From: JAJPHF01 sp035293805
Lineage (GTDB): Bacteria > Chloroflexota > UBA6077 > JAJPHF01
DNA length: 64,000 nt
Direction of reading: 5' to 3'
NCBI GenBank assembly: GCA_035293805.1
Contig: DATGMD010000044.1
Span: 1 to 64,000 of the forward strand
Below the pieces are notes generated by a model. That model was not told the DNA's origin and made no database searches. It saw nothing but the letters and a program-made list of their open reading frames with translations. This document shows, one piece after another, positions 56,296-63,474 of the stretch; the first letter of the stretch is position 1; every line of letters starts with the position of its first letter. Position numbers and translations under genes: made by a program.

Positions 56296-57186
56296 ATGGT
56301 CGCCGTCGCGCGTCCCCTGCCGGCGCAGCCGGCGCTCCCCACCTGGGTGCGGCCGTGGCTGCGCACGAAGATCTACATCGGCGGCGCCATCGTCCTCGGG
56401 CTCATCCTGCTCGGACTGTTCGGCCCGCTCCTGGCCCCTTACGATCCCAACGCCCAGCAGCTCCGGGAATCGCTCCAGGCGCCACAAGGCCTGGGCGGCG
56501 CCCACTGGCTCGGCACCGACAACCTCGGCCGCGACATCTTCAGCCGTTTGCTGTACGGCGCGCGCGTGTCGCTGATTATCGCCTTCACCGTCGTCATCAT
56601 CTCCGGCGCCGTCGGCGTGACGCTCGGCGCCATCTCGGGGTACTTTGGCGGCCGCGTCGATTTCTTCATTCAGAAGCTCGTCGAGGTGATCTGGGCGTTC
56701 CCGTCGCTGCTGCTCGCCATCGCGATCATGGCCTACCTCGGCCAGGGGCTGCAGAACCTCATCCTCGCGCTGGTCGCCCAGCGGTGGATCAGCTATTGCC
56801 GCGTGGTCCGCGGCGAGGCGCTTGGGCTGCGTCACCGCGAGTTCGTGACGGCAGCGCAGGTAGTGGGCGCTGGGCACGCGCGCATCATCGCCCACCACAT
56901 CATCCCCAATATCATCCCGTCCAGCCTGGTGATCGGCACGTTCGCGATGGCTACGGCGATCATCGCCGAGGCGAGCTTGAGCTTCCTAGGGCTGGGCGTA
57001 CCGCCCGACGTGCCCACCTGGGGGACGATGCTCGGCGACGGCCGCAACTACATCAGCACGGCGCCCTGGCTCACCATCTTCCCGGGCCTGGCGATCTTCA
57101 CCGTGGTGCTCGGCATCAACCTGCTGGGCGACGGCCTCCGCGACGTGCTCGACCCGCGCCGCAAGAAAGCCGCCGCCGACCTGTAG
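56296..57186 (+). CDS. Peptide/nickel-type ABC transporter permease (DppC-like), 296 aa
   Basis: An inner-membrane permease with about six segments. The family shows in LGLFGPLLAPYDPNAQ, HWLGTDNLGRDIFSRLLYGARVSL, the EAA loop REFVTAAQVVGAGHARIIAHHIIPN and EASLSFLGLGVPPDVPTWG. GGAGGG precedes ATG 56296. The DppB, substrate-binding and ATPase partners are not adjacent and a terminator follows directly, so the transporter is split or this is an orphan. Confidence 0.93.
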   Translation: MVAVARPLPAQPALPTWVRPWLRTKIYIGGAIVLGLILLGLFGPLLAPYDPNAQQLRESLQAPQGLGGAHWLGTDNLGRDIFSRLLYGARVSLIIAFTVVIISGAVGVTLGAISGYFGGRVDFFIQKLVEVIWAFPSLLLAIAIMAYLGQGLQNLILALVAQRWISYCRVVRGEALGLRHREFVTAAQVVGAGHARIIAHHIIPNIIPSSLVIGTFAMATAIIAEASLSFLGLGVPPDVPTWGTMLGDGRNYISTAPWLTIFPGLAIFTVVLGINLLGDGLRDVLDPRRKKAAADL

Positions 57187-57197
57187 CATCGATCACC

Positions 57198-57234
57198 CGG
57201 CTGGCGGGTGAGACTTCGTCCCACCCGCCAGCCG
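57198..57234. terminator. Bidirectional terminator
   Basis: A perfect 13-bp stem (57198-57210 with 57222-57234) with an 11-nt loop lies between the convergent permease and aldolase genes. Confidence 0.8.
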
Positions 57235-57235
57235 C

Positions 57236-57940
57236 TTAGAGAATGCCCGCCAGCCGCCCTTTGTGCTGGTAGTGCTCCCAGATCTTGGCCGCACGGTAGT
57301 CCGAGCGCCCGTAGCTGTCCTTCAGCTGGGCCACCTCGTCCTGTGTGATCGGCAGCAGCGGGCCGAGGCTGCTGGCATAGAGCAGGCTGCGGGCGTTCTC
57401 CTCGAGGTCCAGGCAGTCCATCAGCAGCTCTTCCACGCTCCGCGACACCACACAGGTGCCGTGGCCGCGCAGCAGGCAGACGCGGTTCTGACCCAGCGTC
57501 TCGGCCATCGCCCGGCCCTGCTCCTCGGTCCGGATGTGCGTCGTGTCCGGATGGATCGGTACGCCATTCGCGAAGCGATAGGCGAAGTTGCGCACCGGCA
57601 GAAACGGCCGATCGACGACGGTGAACAGGGTGGACATCGTCGGGTGACCGTGGCACACCGCGACGGCGTCCGGGCGCGCCTTGTAGACGCTGGTGTGCAG
57701 CGCCGTCTCCGACGGCGCCGGCCCCTTCCCCTCCAGCACGTTGTCGTTCAGGTCGACCACGAGGATGTCGTCGGCCGTCAGGCCCGCACGGCTGGTATCG
57801 CGCGGCTGGATCAGCACGCGATCCGTGCCCGGGACGCGGGCGCTGATGTGGCCGCTGAAGTCCATGATCTCCTGCATGACCATGATGCGCGTGCAGTCGG
57901 CAAGCTGCTGGCGTAGGCGCTGAACGTCGGCTTCGGACAT
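57236..57940 (-). CDS. Class II aldolase/adducin-family protein, 234 aa
   Basis: A zinc-dependent aldolase/epimerase fold. Metal ligands lie in CHGHPTMS and LLRGHGTCVVS; the GxxSxR region is MDFSGHISARVPGTDRVLIQP. EGKGPAPSETALHTSVYKARPDAVAV is also typical. It is related to fuculose-phosphate aldolase and decarboxylase-like members acting on aromatic or hydroxy acids; the exact reaction is unknown. No clear partner gene lies next to it. Confidence 0.87.
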   Translation of the reverse strand: MSEADVQRLRQQLADCTRIMVMQEIMDFSGHISARVPGTDRVLIQPRDTSRAGLTADDILVVDLNDNVLEGKGPAPSETALHTSVYKARPDAVAVCHGHPTMSTLFTVVDRPFLPVRNFAYRFANGVPIHPDTTHIRTEEQGRAMAETLGQNRVCLLRGHGTCVVSRSVEELLMDCLDLEENARSLLYASSLGPLLPITQDEVAQLKDSYGRSDYRAAKIWEHYQHKGRLAGIL

Positions 57941-58116
57941 GCGACCTCTCTTCTCCCGACCGCGTGGGTGGCCGGGTCGTGCGTCCGTCGAAACGGACAG
58001 GTAGGTGTGGTCAGTATGGCGGACGGCGGCCGGCCCGACAAGTCAGCGACTCGCCCCGGGTGGCCCCCGCGTTCTTGCAGCACGCGGCAACAGCCTGCTG
58101 GGTAGCGCCCATAGAG

Positions 58117-58451
58117 CCACTCGTGGGCGCGTTAGTTTATCCGAGGAACGGTCAAACGATGCTCCTTAACCGGGTGGTTAACTGCTAGGCCGGGCGCGGG
58201 CCTGCGCGTGCTGGTCGGGCGCGGAAGGTCGCATCGTTTGCCCCGTACGATACTCCCCCGGGGGCCTGCCGCGGGCCGGGCCGGCGGGGAAACCCCGGGC
58301 CGGGCGCGGGCGGCGGGCGCGGGGGAGGCGTGTACGGGCCGGGACGGCGACCACGTCGCGCCGGACGGCGGGCGCTCTCCTGCGCGCCTCGCGGCCTTTC
58401 TAACGAGGAAGCTATTGACGGGGGGCTCGCGTCCGGCGCAGGCGGGTGATA
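58117..58451 (-). repeat. 335-bp noncoding repeat, copy 2
   Basis: The reverse complement of this stretch aligns end to end with 44081-44419. The ends are TATCACCCGCCTGCGCCGG and CGCGCCCACGAGTGG (minus sense). It lies beside a palindromic repeat cluster. Confidence 0.9.
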
Positions 58452-58622
58452 CACGATGCAGCCGGGCGGTTGGCCGACCGGGACGGGCCCTCACCCCGGC
58501 CCTCTCCCAGGGGGACAGGGGGGGGGACGAGGGAAGGCGCCCTCACCCCGGCCCTCTCCCAGGGGGACAGGGGGAGGGACGGACCTCACCCCGCTGCCCC
58601 CCTCTCTCGTAGGAGAGGGGGA
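58452..58622 (-). repeat. GGGAGAGGG palindromic repeats, three copies
   Basis: Minus-sense copies lie at 58487-58520 and 58539-58572 (drifted to CCCAGGGGGACAGGG), with a third variant at about 58585-58622. The first has the extended tail seen at 16.36 and 36.09 kb. All are degenerate. Confidence 0.6.
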
Positions 58623-58677
58623 GGACGGGAAGCGCGTGCCGGATTCGCTGGGACGCCGGGCCGGGTGGCGACCGGGC

Positions 58678-58702
58678 AGGGCGCTGCTTGCTGCGCCCCT
58701 AC
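58678..58702 (-). repeat. GTAGGGGCG-type palindrome
   Basis: Minus-sense TGTAGGGGCGCAGCAAG, with the other arm CAGCGCCC, resembles the element at 10961-10985. Confidence 0.4.
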
Positions 58703-58845
58703 ACAAGAAGGCATTGGGGAGGGGCAGTCGTCCGGGGGTGGTGGGGCCGTGCGATGGACCGCAAAACGTCGGCGGACACTCGCCCGCTCCGCGCCCGATG
58801 CCGCGATTCGCCGCGAGGGCCGGCGCGTGGTACACCGGGCTGGCC

Positions 58846-59171
58846 GTCGCAGCCGCGGGTGGTGGATTCGATGGCGGACGTATTGATCCGCCAGCGCGGG
58901 CGTGCCGATGAACGCTGGCCGTCGCAGCCGCGGGCGGTGGGTTCGGTGGCGGGCCGCGTCCCGGCCCCGAGCCCGCATTAGACGCCGGCAGTCGCAGCCG
59001 CCAACGCTGGTTTCGATGGCGGGCCGGAAGCTAACGCGGGCTGGCGCGGCGGCTCTTATCGGCGAGTCGCAGCCGCGGGCGGTGGATTGGATGGCGGGCC
59101 GGCGGGTACTCCAGAATCGTGCGTGCCGCGCCGAGTCGTAATGCCGCCGACGCTGGTTTCGATGACGGGCC
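58846..59171 (-). repeat. CRISPR-like degenerate direct-repeat array, five units
   Basis: Five similar 35-37-bp units begin at 58846, 58921, 58991, 59066 and 59135. They share GTCGCAGCCGC at one end and TTCGATGGCGGGCC at the other. The segments between (40, 35, 40 and 34 bp) are unrelated. Unit-to-unit identity varies, the last unit being the most drifted. Read on the minus strand, the units end GGCTGCGAC, close to the GATTGCGAC end of some CRISPR repeats. No cas gene is in the window. The array ends 16 bp before the MBL start. Confidence 0.6.
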
Positions 59172-59187
59172 GGCCTGGGAGGGAGAC

Positions 59188-60015
59188 GTGGACGACGAGC
59201 CACGGTTCGTGGAGCTAGCCGATGGGATCCACACCATGCTCAGCCCCGAGCTGATGTCGAACTGCACGGTCATCGCCTCGGCCGAAGGCGTGCTGGTGGT
59301 CGACGCGCCGTACACGCGCGCGCTCGCCGAGGCGGTGCAGAGGTATGCCCGCCGGCTCACCTCGGCGCCCATCCGCTGGGTGGTCAGCAGCCACTACCAC
59401 GGCGACCACATCCTGCACCTGGGCACCTTCGCCCCACCCGCCGTGGTGATCGGCCACGCGCGCAACCGCGCGAACATCGCCCTGTACGGCGAGAGCGAGC
59501 GTGCGCACTTCAGCCGCCATCGGCCCGAGCTAGCCGCCGAGTACGCCGCGGTGCCGATCGTCCTGCCCGACCTGACCTACTCGGACGTGCTGACGCTGTA
59601 CCTTGGCAGCCGCGAGGTGCGCCTATGGCACCCAGGCCCCGCGCACACCACCGGCGACACCGTGCTATTCCTCCCCGCCGAGCGCCTCGCCGTCGTGGCC
59701 GACCTGCTATTCACCCGCGTCTTCCCCGTGGCGCGCAGCGCGAACCTGCAAGGCTGGATCGCGGCCCTGGACCATCTACAGGCGATGGAGCTAGACACGG
59801 TCGTCCCGGGCCACGGCCCGATCAGCACGCGCCAGGAGCTAGGCGCCATGCGCGATTACCTGGCGGCAGTGCGGGACGCTGTGATCCCCTACGTGCGCGA
59901 TGGCCTGCCCCTCGACCGCGCGCTCGCCGAGATCCGGCTCGACGGTTACGGCGACTGGCCGCACCCTGAGCGCCTGGCGCAAGCCATTGAGCGCGCCCAT
60001 GGGGAGCTGACCTAA
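59188..60015 (+). CDS. MBL-fold metallo-hydrolase, 275 aa
   Basis: The di-zinc signature is HYHGDH (residues 69-74: His69, His71, Asp73, His74), with further ligands in WHPGPAHTTGD and VVPGHG. The layout is that of glyoxalase-II/lactonase/quinoprotein-type relatives. GGGAGGGAGAC precedes GTG 59188; the longer frame from 59119 runs through the last unit of the repeat array and is rejected. Substrate unknown. Confidence 0.9.
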   Translation: MDDEPRFVELADGIHTMLSPELMSNCTVIASAEGVLVVDAPYTRALAEAVQRYARRLTSAPIRWVVSSHYHGDHILHLGTFAPPAVVIGHARNRANIALYGESERAHFSRHRPELAAEYAAVPIVLPDLTYSDVLTLYLGSREVRLWHPGPAHTTGDTVLFLPAERLAVVADLLFTRVFPVARSANLQGWIAALDHLQAMELDTVVPGHGPISTRQELGAMRDYLAAVRDAVIPYVRDGLPLDRALAEIRLDGYGDWPHPERLAQAIERAHGELT

Positions 60016-60113
60016 CCCCCCAGCCTCCCTTCCCTCCGAAGGAAGGGGGGAGCCGGCTATGCGAACGGCCAGCTCTCCCCTCCCGTCAGATAGGGGGCCG
60101 AGGGGTAGGTTCA
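60009..60113. repeat. MITE-like element with inverted ends
   Basis: ACCTAACCCCCCAGCC at one end and the complement of GGGGCCGAGGGGTAGGTTC at the other are inverted relatives. The middle holds CCTTCCCTCCGAAGGAAGGGG. Only one copy is in the window. Confidence 0.4.
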
Positions 60114-60122
60114 TCGTCCCCG

Positions 60123-60152
60123 TTGACGCGCGCGCGCCGCGCGGCCTAGCAT
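60123..60152 (+). promoter_or_regulatory. Promoter of the LigB/LigA pair
   Basis: TTGACG (60123-60128) and TAGCAT (60147-60152) are spaced by 18 bp. Confidence 0.6.
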
Positions 60153-60218
60153 GAAGTACGGCGGACCAACGCCCGCCTGATCCGGGCGGCGCGCGGGGAA
60201 CAACGAGGGAGTACGGCC

Positions 60219-61142
60219 ATGGGTGAGCTGGTCGCGGTGATGGCGGCGAGTCACGCGCCCAACCTGCTGCTAGAGCTGGGCAAGGAGTGGGACGACTTCA
60301 TGGACCTCCACTACTCCATGATGCCCAGCGGCGACGCCCAGCGGCCCACCGCGGAGTTCGGCGAGCGCTTCGCCGCCGACGTGCGGCGCACGTTCGGGCT
60401 GCTGCGCGAGGTGCTGGACGCGGCCCGGCCCGACGCGCTCATCCTGGTGGCGAATGACCAGTTCGTCAACTTCTTCTACAACAACGTGCCCACCTTCTGC
60501 CTCGGCGTGGGCACCGAGACGCGCGGGCAGTTCTCGAAGCACACCTTCGCCTATCCGTGCCACGAGCCCCTCGCGCGGCAGCTTCTGGCGAGGCTCATCG
60601 ACGAGGGCTTCGACCTGGCCTTCTCGGAGAAGCTAGAGCTGGAGCACACCCAGGTCGTGCCGCTGCACTTCGTGCTGCCGCCGGGCGGGCCGACGCCGCT
60701 GATCCCGCTGTTCGTGAACACCTGGGTGGCCCCCCAGCCGACGCCCCGCCGCTGCCACGCGCTCGGCGCCGCGATCGCCCGGGCGATCGCGGCAAGCGAC
60801 GCTCGCGTGGCGATGCTGGCTACCGGCGGCCTCTCGCACTTCCCTGGCCGCCCGAAGATCGGCCAGGTCGACGTGGACTTCGACCGGCCCTTGCTCGACA
60901 CGCTCGCCCGCGGGGAGGGCCGCGCGTTCGTCGACTACACTGTGGCTCAGCTTGCCGAGGTAGGCAACGAGGAGTTCCTGAACTGGATGGTCGCGCTGGG
61001 CGCGGCCGGCGACGCTACGGCGACCGTGTACTACGAGCCCGACCGCGTGGCGACCGGCATCGGCTTCGCCGTCTGGCACGTCGGCGCCGGCCGCCTCGCT
61101 GCCGCTCGATCCTCCAATCTCTACGGCCTGCTGCCCGCCTGA
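60219..61142 (+). CDS. Class III extradiol dioxygenase, LigB-type catalytic subunit, 307 aa
   Basis: An iron(II) ring-cleavage dioxygenase of the protocatechuate 4,5-dioxygenase type. The metal His is in MAASHAPNLLLE; other marks are PDALILVANDQF, EHTQVVPLHF and ATGGLSHFPGRP (catalytic His). ATG 60219 follows GAGGGAG. The small subunit gene follows after 20 bp, so the two form an alpha-beta pair. The substrate is unknown; no other ring-degradation genes are adjacent. Confidence 0.88.
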   Translation: MGELVAVMAASHAPNLLLELGKEWDDFMDLHYSMMPSGDAQRPTAEFGERFAADVRRTFGLLREVLDAARPDALILVANDQFVNFFYNNVPTFCLGVGTETRGQFSKHTFAYPCHEPLARQLLARLIDEGFDLAFSEKLELEHTQVVPLHFVLPPGGPTPLIPLFVNTWVAPQPTPRRCHALGAAIARAIAASDARVAMLATGGLSHFPGRPKIGQVDVDFDRPLLDTLARGEGRAFVDYTVAQLAEVGNEEFLNWMVALGAAGDATATVYYEPDRVATGIGFAVWHVGAGRLAAARSSNLYGLLPA

Positions 61143-61162
61143 CCGGCCGCGAGGGAGAGCTG

Positions 61163-61408
61163 ATGAGCCGCTACGAGCTGAACCGCATCCTGTTCGACCT
61201 GAAGATGCAGGACGCGCTGGTGGCCGAGATGCGCGCCGACCCGGAGCGCGTGCTGGCCCGCTACGACCTCACCCCCGAGGAGCGCGCCGCGCTCGCCACC
61301 CGCGACCCGCGCCAGCTACGCCCGCTCGGCGCCCACGGCATGCTGGCGCTCTACGCGCTGCGCCTGCGCCCTGAGTACGACGACAACGCTTACTGGACGC
61401 AGAAGTAG
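61163..61408 (+). CDS. LigA-type small subunit of an extradiol dioxygenase, 81 aa
   Basis: The helical LigA domain covers the aromatic ring pocket of LigB. LNRILFDLKMQDALVAEMRADPERVLARYDLTPEERAALATRD and LRPLGAHGMLALYALRL are typical. GAGGGAGAGC precedes ATG 61163. It is translated 20 bp after LigB. Length is short but usual for the LigA unit. Confidence 0.85.
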   Translation: MSRYELNRILFDLKMQDALVAEMRADPERVLARYDLTPEERAALATRDPRQLRPLGAHGMLALYALRLRPEYDDNAYWTQK

Positions 61409-61451
61409 CGCAGAGCAGCCTCTGGGACCTATCTCGCACGGCCATCTGCCC

Positions 61452-61480
61452 TTGCCGCCCGCCCGGCGCCCTCTTACGAT
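61452..61480 (+). promoter_or_regulatory. Promoter of the PBP gene (leaderless?)
   Basis: TTGCCG (61452-61457) and TACGAT (61475-61480) are spaced by 17 bp. The start point expected near 61487 coincides with the ATG. Confidence 0.5.
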
Positions 61481-61486
61481 AAGGGC

Positions 61487-63289
61487 ATGCCAGCCCGACA
61501 TGCGCTTTCTTGCCGCCTTGGCCCCGCGCTGGCCGCTCTCGCGCTCCTACTGCTGCTCGCCTGCCAGCAGCGCCCCAGCCCCGACCTGGCGGCTCAAGCC
61601 TACCTGGCCGCCTGGGAGCGCGCCGACTACGCGGCGATGTACGCCGCCCTGAACGCCGCCGCACAGGCCAGCATCTCCCCCGAGCGCTTCGCCGCGCGCT
61701 ACCAGGAAGCGGCATCTGCCGCGGCGCTGCGCCATCTCACGGCCACGCTCGGCGCCCGCACGCCCGACCCCGACGATCGCCACGCGCGCTTCGCCATGAC
61801 CGCCCGCTGGGACACCACGCGCGTGGGCGCCTTCGCCCAGGAGCTTTCCCTACCGCTCGTCTGGGAGGGCGAGCGCTGGGCCATTGAGTGGCAGCCGGCC
61901 CTCCTGCTTGCGGGCCTGACCGACACCGATAGCGTGCGCTACGTCCCCGAGGCAGCGCCGCGCGGCGCCATCGTCGACCGGGCGGGCGAGACGCTCGCCG
62001 CGCCGGGGCTCGAGCGCGACTACCCGGACGGCGCCCTCGCGGCACACGCTCTCGGTTACGTGGCACGCCCAGCCACGAGCGCTGCGGGGGACGACGCAGT
62101 CGTGGCGCCGACCGACACGGCCGACGCGCCGGCGGCGGAGCACGGCGCGGCCGGCCTGGAGCGTTGGGGCGAGCAATACCTGACCGGAACACCCGGCGGG
62201 CGGCTCGTCATCGCCGGCGCGGACAGCGCCGAGCGGACGCGCGTGGCCGAGCGCCCGCCCGTCCCCGGCGCCACACTCGAGCTTACCCTCGACGCGACGC
62301 TCCAGCGGCGCGCGGAGGCGCTGCTCGACGGCCACGTCGGCGCGCTGGTCGCGCTCGATCCCCGCGACGGCACGGTGCTGGCCCTGGCTAGCCGCCCGAC
62401 GTTCACGCCCGCCGCGCTCAGCGCCGGCGAGCCCGCATCCGAGAGCGCGCTGCAAGACCGCGCGACGCAGGGGCTCTACCCGGCGGCGTCCGTGTTCAAG
62501 GTGGTCGTCATGGGCAGCGCCCTGGAAGGCGGCGAGTCCGACCCGGCCGCCCAGTTCCGCTGCACCGGCCTGTGGACCGGCTTGGGTGACGGCAGCGCCC
62601 TGGAGGACTCGATCGCCGGCGGGCACGGCGTCGTCACGCTTGCTGATGGGTTCGTGCAGTCGTGCAACACGGTGTTCTACGAGCTGGGCAAGCGCCTGAA
62701 CGCCGTGGACCCGCTGCTGCTGCCGCGCGTGGCGCGCGCCTACGGGTTCGGCGCACCCACGGGCCTGGTCGGGCTGGACGAGGCGGCGGGCACCGTGCCC
62801 GATCCGCGCACGCCCCGCGACGCCGTCGAGCTAGCCATCGGCCACGGCGGCCTGGAGGTCACGCCGCTCCAGATCGCGCACCTCTTCGCCGCGCTGGCGA
62901 CCGACGGCACCCTTCGCACGCCAGTGCTCGTGCGGCGCGTGGTGGCGGCGGATGGGCGCGTGCTGCGCGCGCAGTCGAGCGAGGCGCAGGGCACCCTGCC
63001 GCTGAGCGACGAGCACCGCGCGGCCATCCAGGCGGCGATGCGCGGCGTCGTGGCCGACCCGCGCGGGACGGCGGCCGCCGCCTTCCGTGGCTTCGCCGTG
63101 CCCGCGGCGGGCAAGACTGGCTCCGCCGAGGAGGGGCCGCCGCCGCTCCACGCCTGGTTCGCCGGCTACGCGCCGGCCGCCGCGCCCGAGATCGTCGCGG
63201 TGGCCTTCGTGGAGCACGGAGGGGGCGGCGGGGAGGTGGCCGCGCCGCTCGTGCGCGGCCTGCTGGAAACGTACTTCGCCGGCCAGTAG
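61487..63289 (+). CDS. MecA-like class B penicillin-binding lipoprotein, 600 aa
   Basis: A peptidoglycan D,D-transpeptidase. A signal with lipobox LLLAC precedes an NTF2-like domain (about 30-150), as in MecA. The dimerisation domain begins at APRGAIVDRAGETLA. The transpeptidase domain shows Ser335-x-x-Lys338 (ASVFK), Ser392-Cys-Asn394 and Lys543-Thr-Gly545 (AGKTGSAE). All three catalytic motifs are intact. A helical arm (SAEEG) is short. No ribosome site precedes ATG 61487. MecA-like proteins may have low beta-lactam affinity, but this cannot be deduced here. Confidence 0.92.
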   Translation: MPARHALSCRLGPALAALALLLLLACQQRPSPDLAAQAYLAAWERADYAAMYAALNAAAQASISPERFAARYQEAASAAALRHLTATLGARTPDPDDRHARFAMTARWDTTRVGAFAQELSLPLVWEGERWAIEWQPALLLAGLTDTDSVRYVPEAAPRGAIVDRAGETLAAPGLERDYPDGALAAHALGYVARPATSAAGDDAVVAPTDTADAPAAEHGAAGLERWGEQYLTGTPGGRLVIAGADSAERTRVAERPPVPGATLELTLDATLQRRAEALLDGHVGALVALDPRDGTVLALASRPTFTPAALSAGEPASESALQDRATQGLYPAASVFKVVVMGSALEGGESDPAAQFRCTGLWTGLGDGSALEDSIAGGHGVVTLADGFVQSCNTVFYELGKRLNAVDPLLLPRVARAYGFGAPTGLVGLDEAAGTVPDPRTPRDAVELAIGHGGLEVTPLQIAHLFAALATDGTLRTPVLVRRVVAADGRVLRAQSSEAQGTLPLSDEHRAAIQAAMRGVVADPRGTAAAAFRGFAVPAAGKTGSAEEGPPPLHAWFAGYAPAAAPEIVAVAFVEHGGGGGEVAAPLVRGLLETYFAGQ

Positions 63290-63325
63290 CCGGCGGGCTC
63301 CCTACCGCGGGAATTTGCAGGCGTT

Positions 63326-63420
63326 GAGCCAACAGGGTTCGCCTACCGAGACGCGCCCTCACCCCAACCCTCTCCCAGGGGGAGAGGGAGCAAGGGAGCT
63401 CCACCGGCGGATTCGATTTC
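63326..63420 (-). repeat. GGGAGAGGG palindromic repeat
   Basis: Minus-sense core at 63355-63388 with the complement of CCTCTCCC-CTGGGAGAGGG and a tail CGGCGGATTCGATTTCAGT. It is related to the copy at 43.57 kb. Confidence 0.65.
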
Positions 63421-63474
63421 AGTGCCCCAACTTGACAGCTCTGCCGCGAGCTCCGGAGCAGTGACCGCGGGTTG

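Noticed and set aside
59119..60015. A longer MBL protein from ATG 59119
   Set aside because: It would be translated through the repeat array, whereas GTG 59188 has a strong ribosome site.
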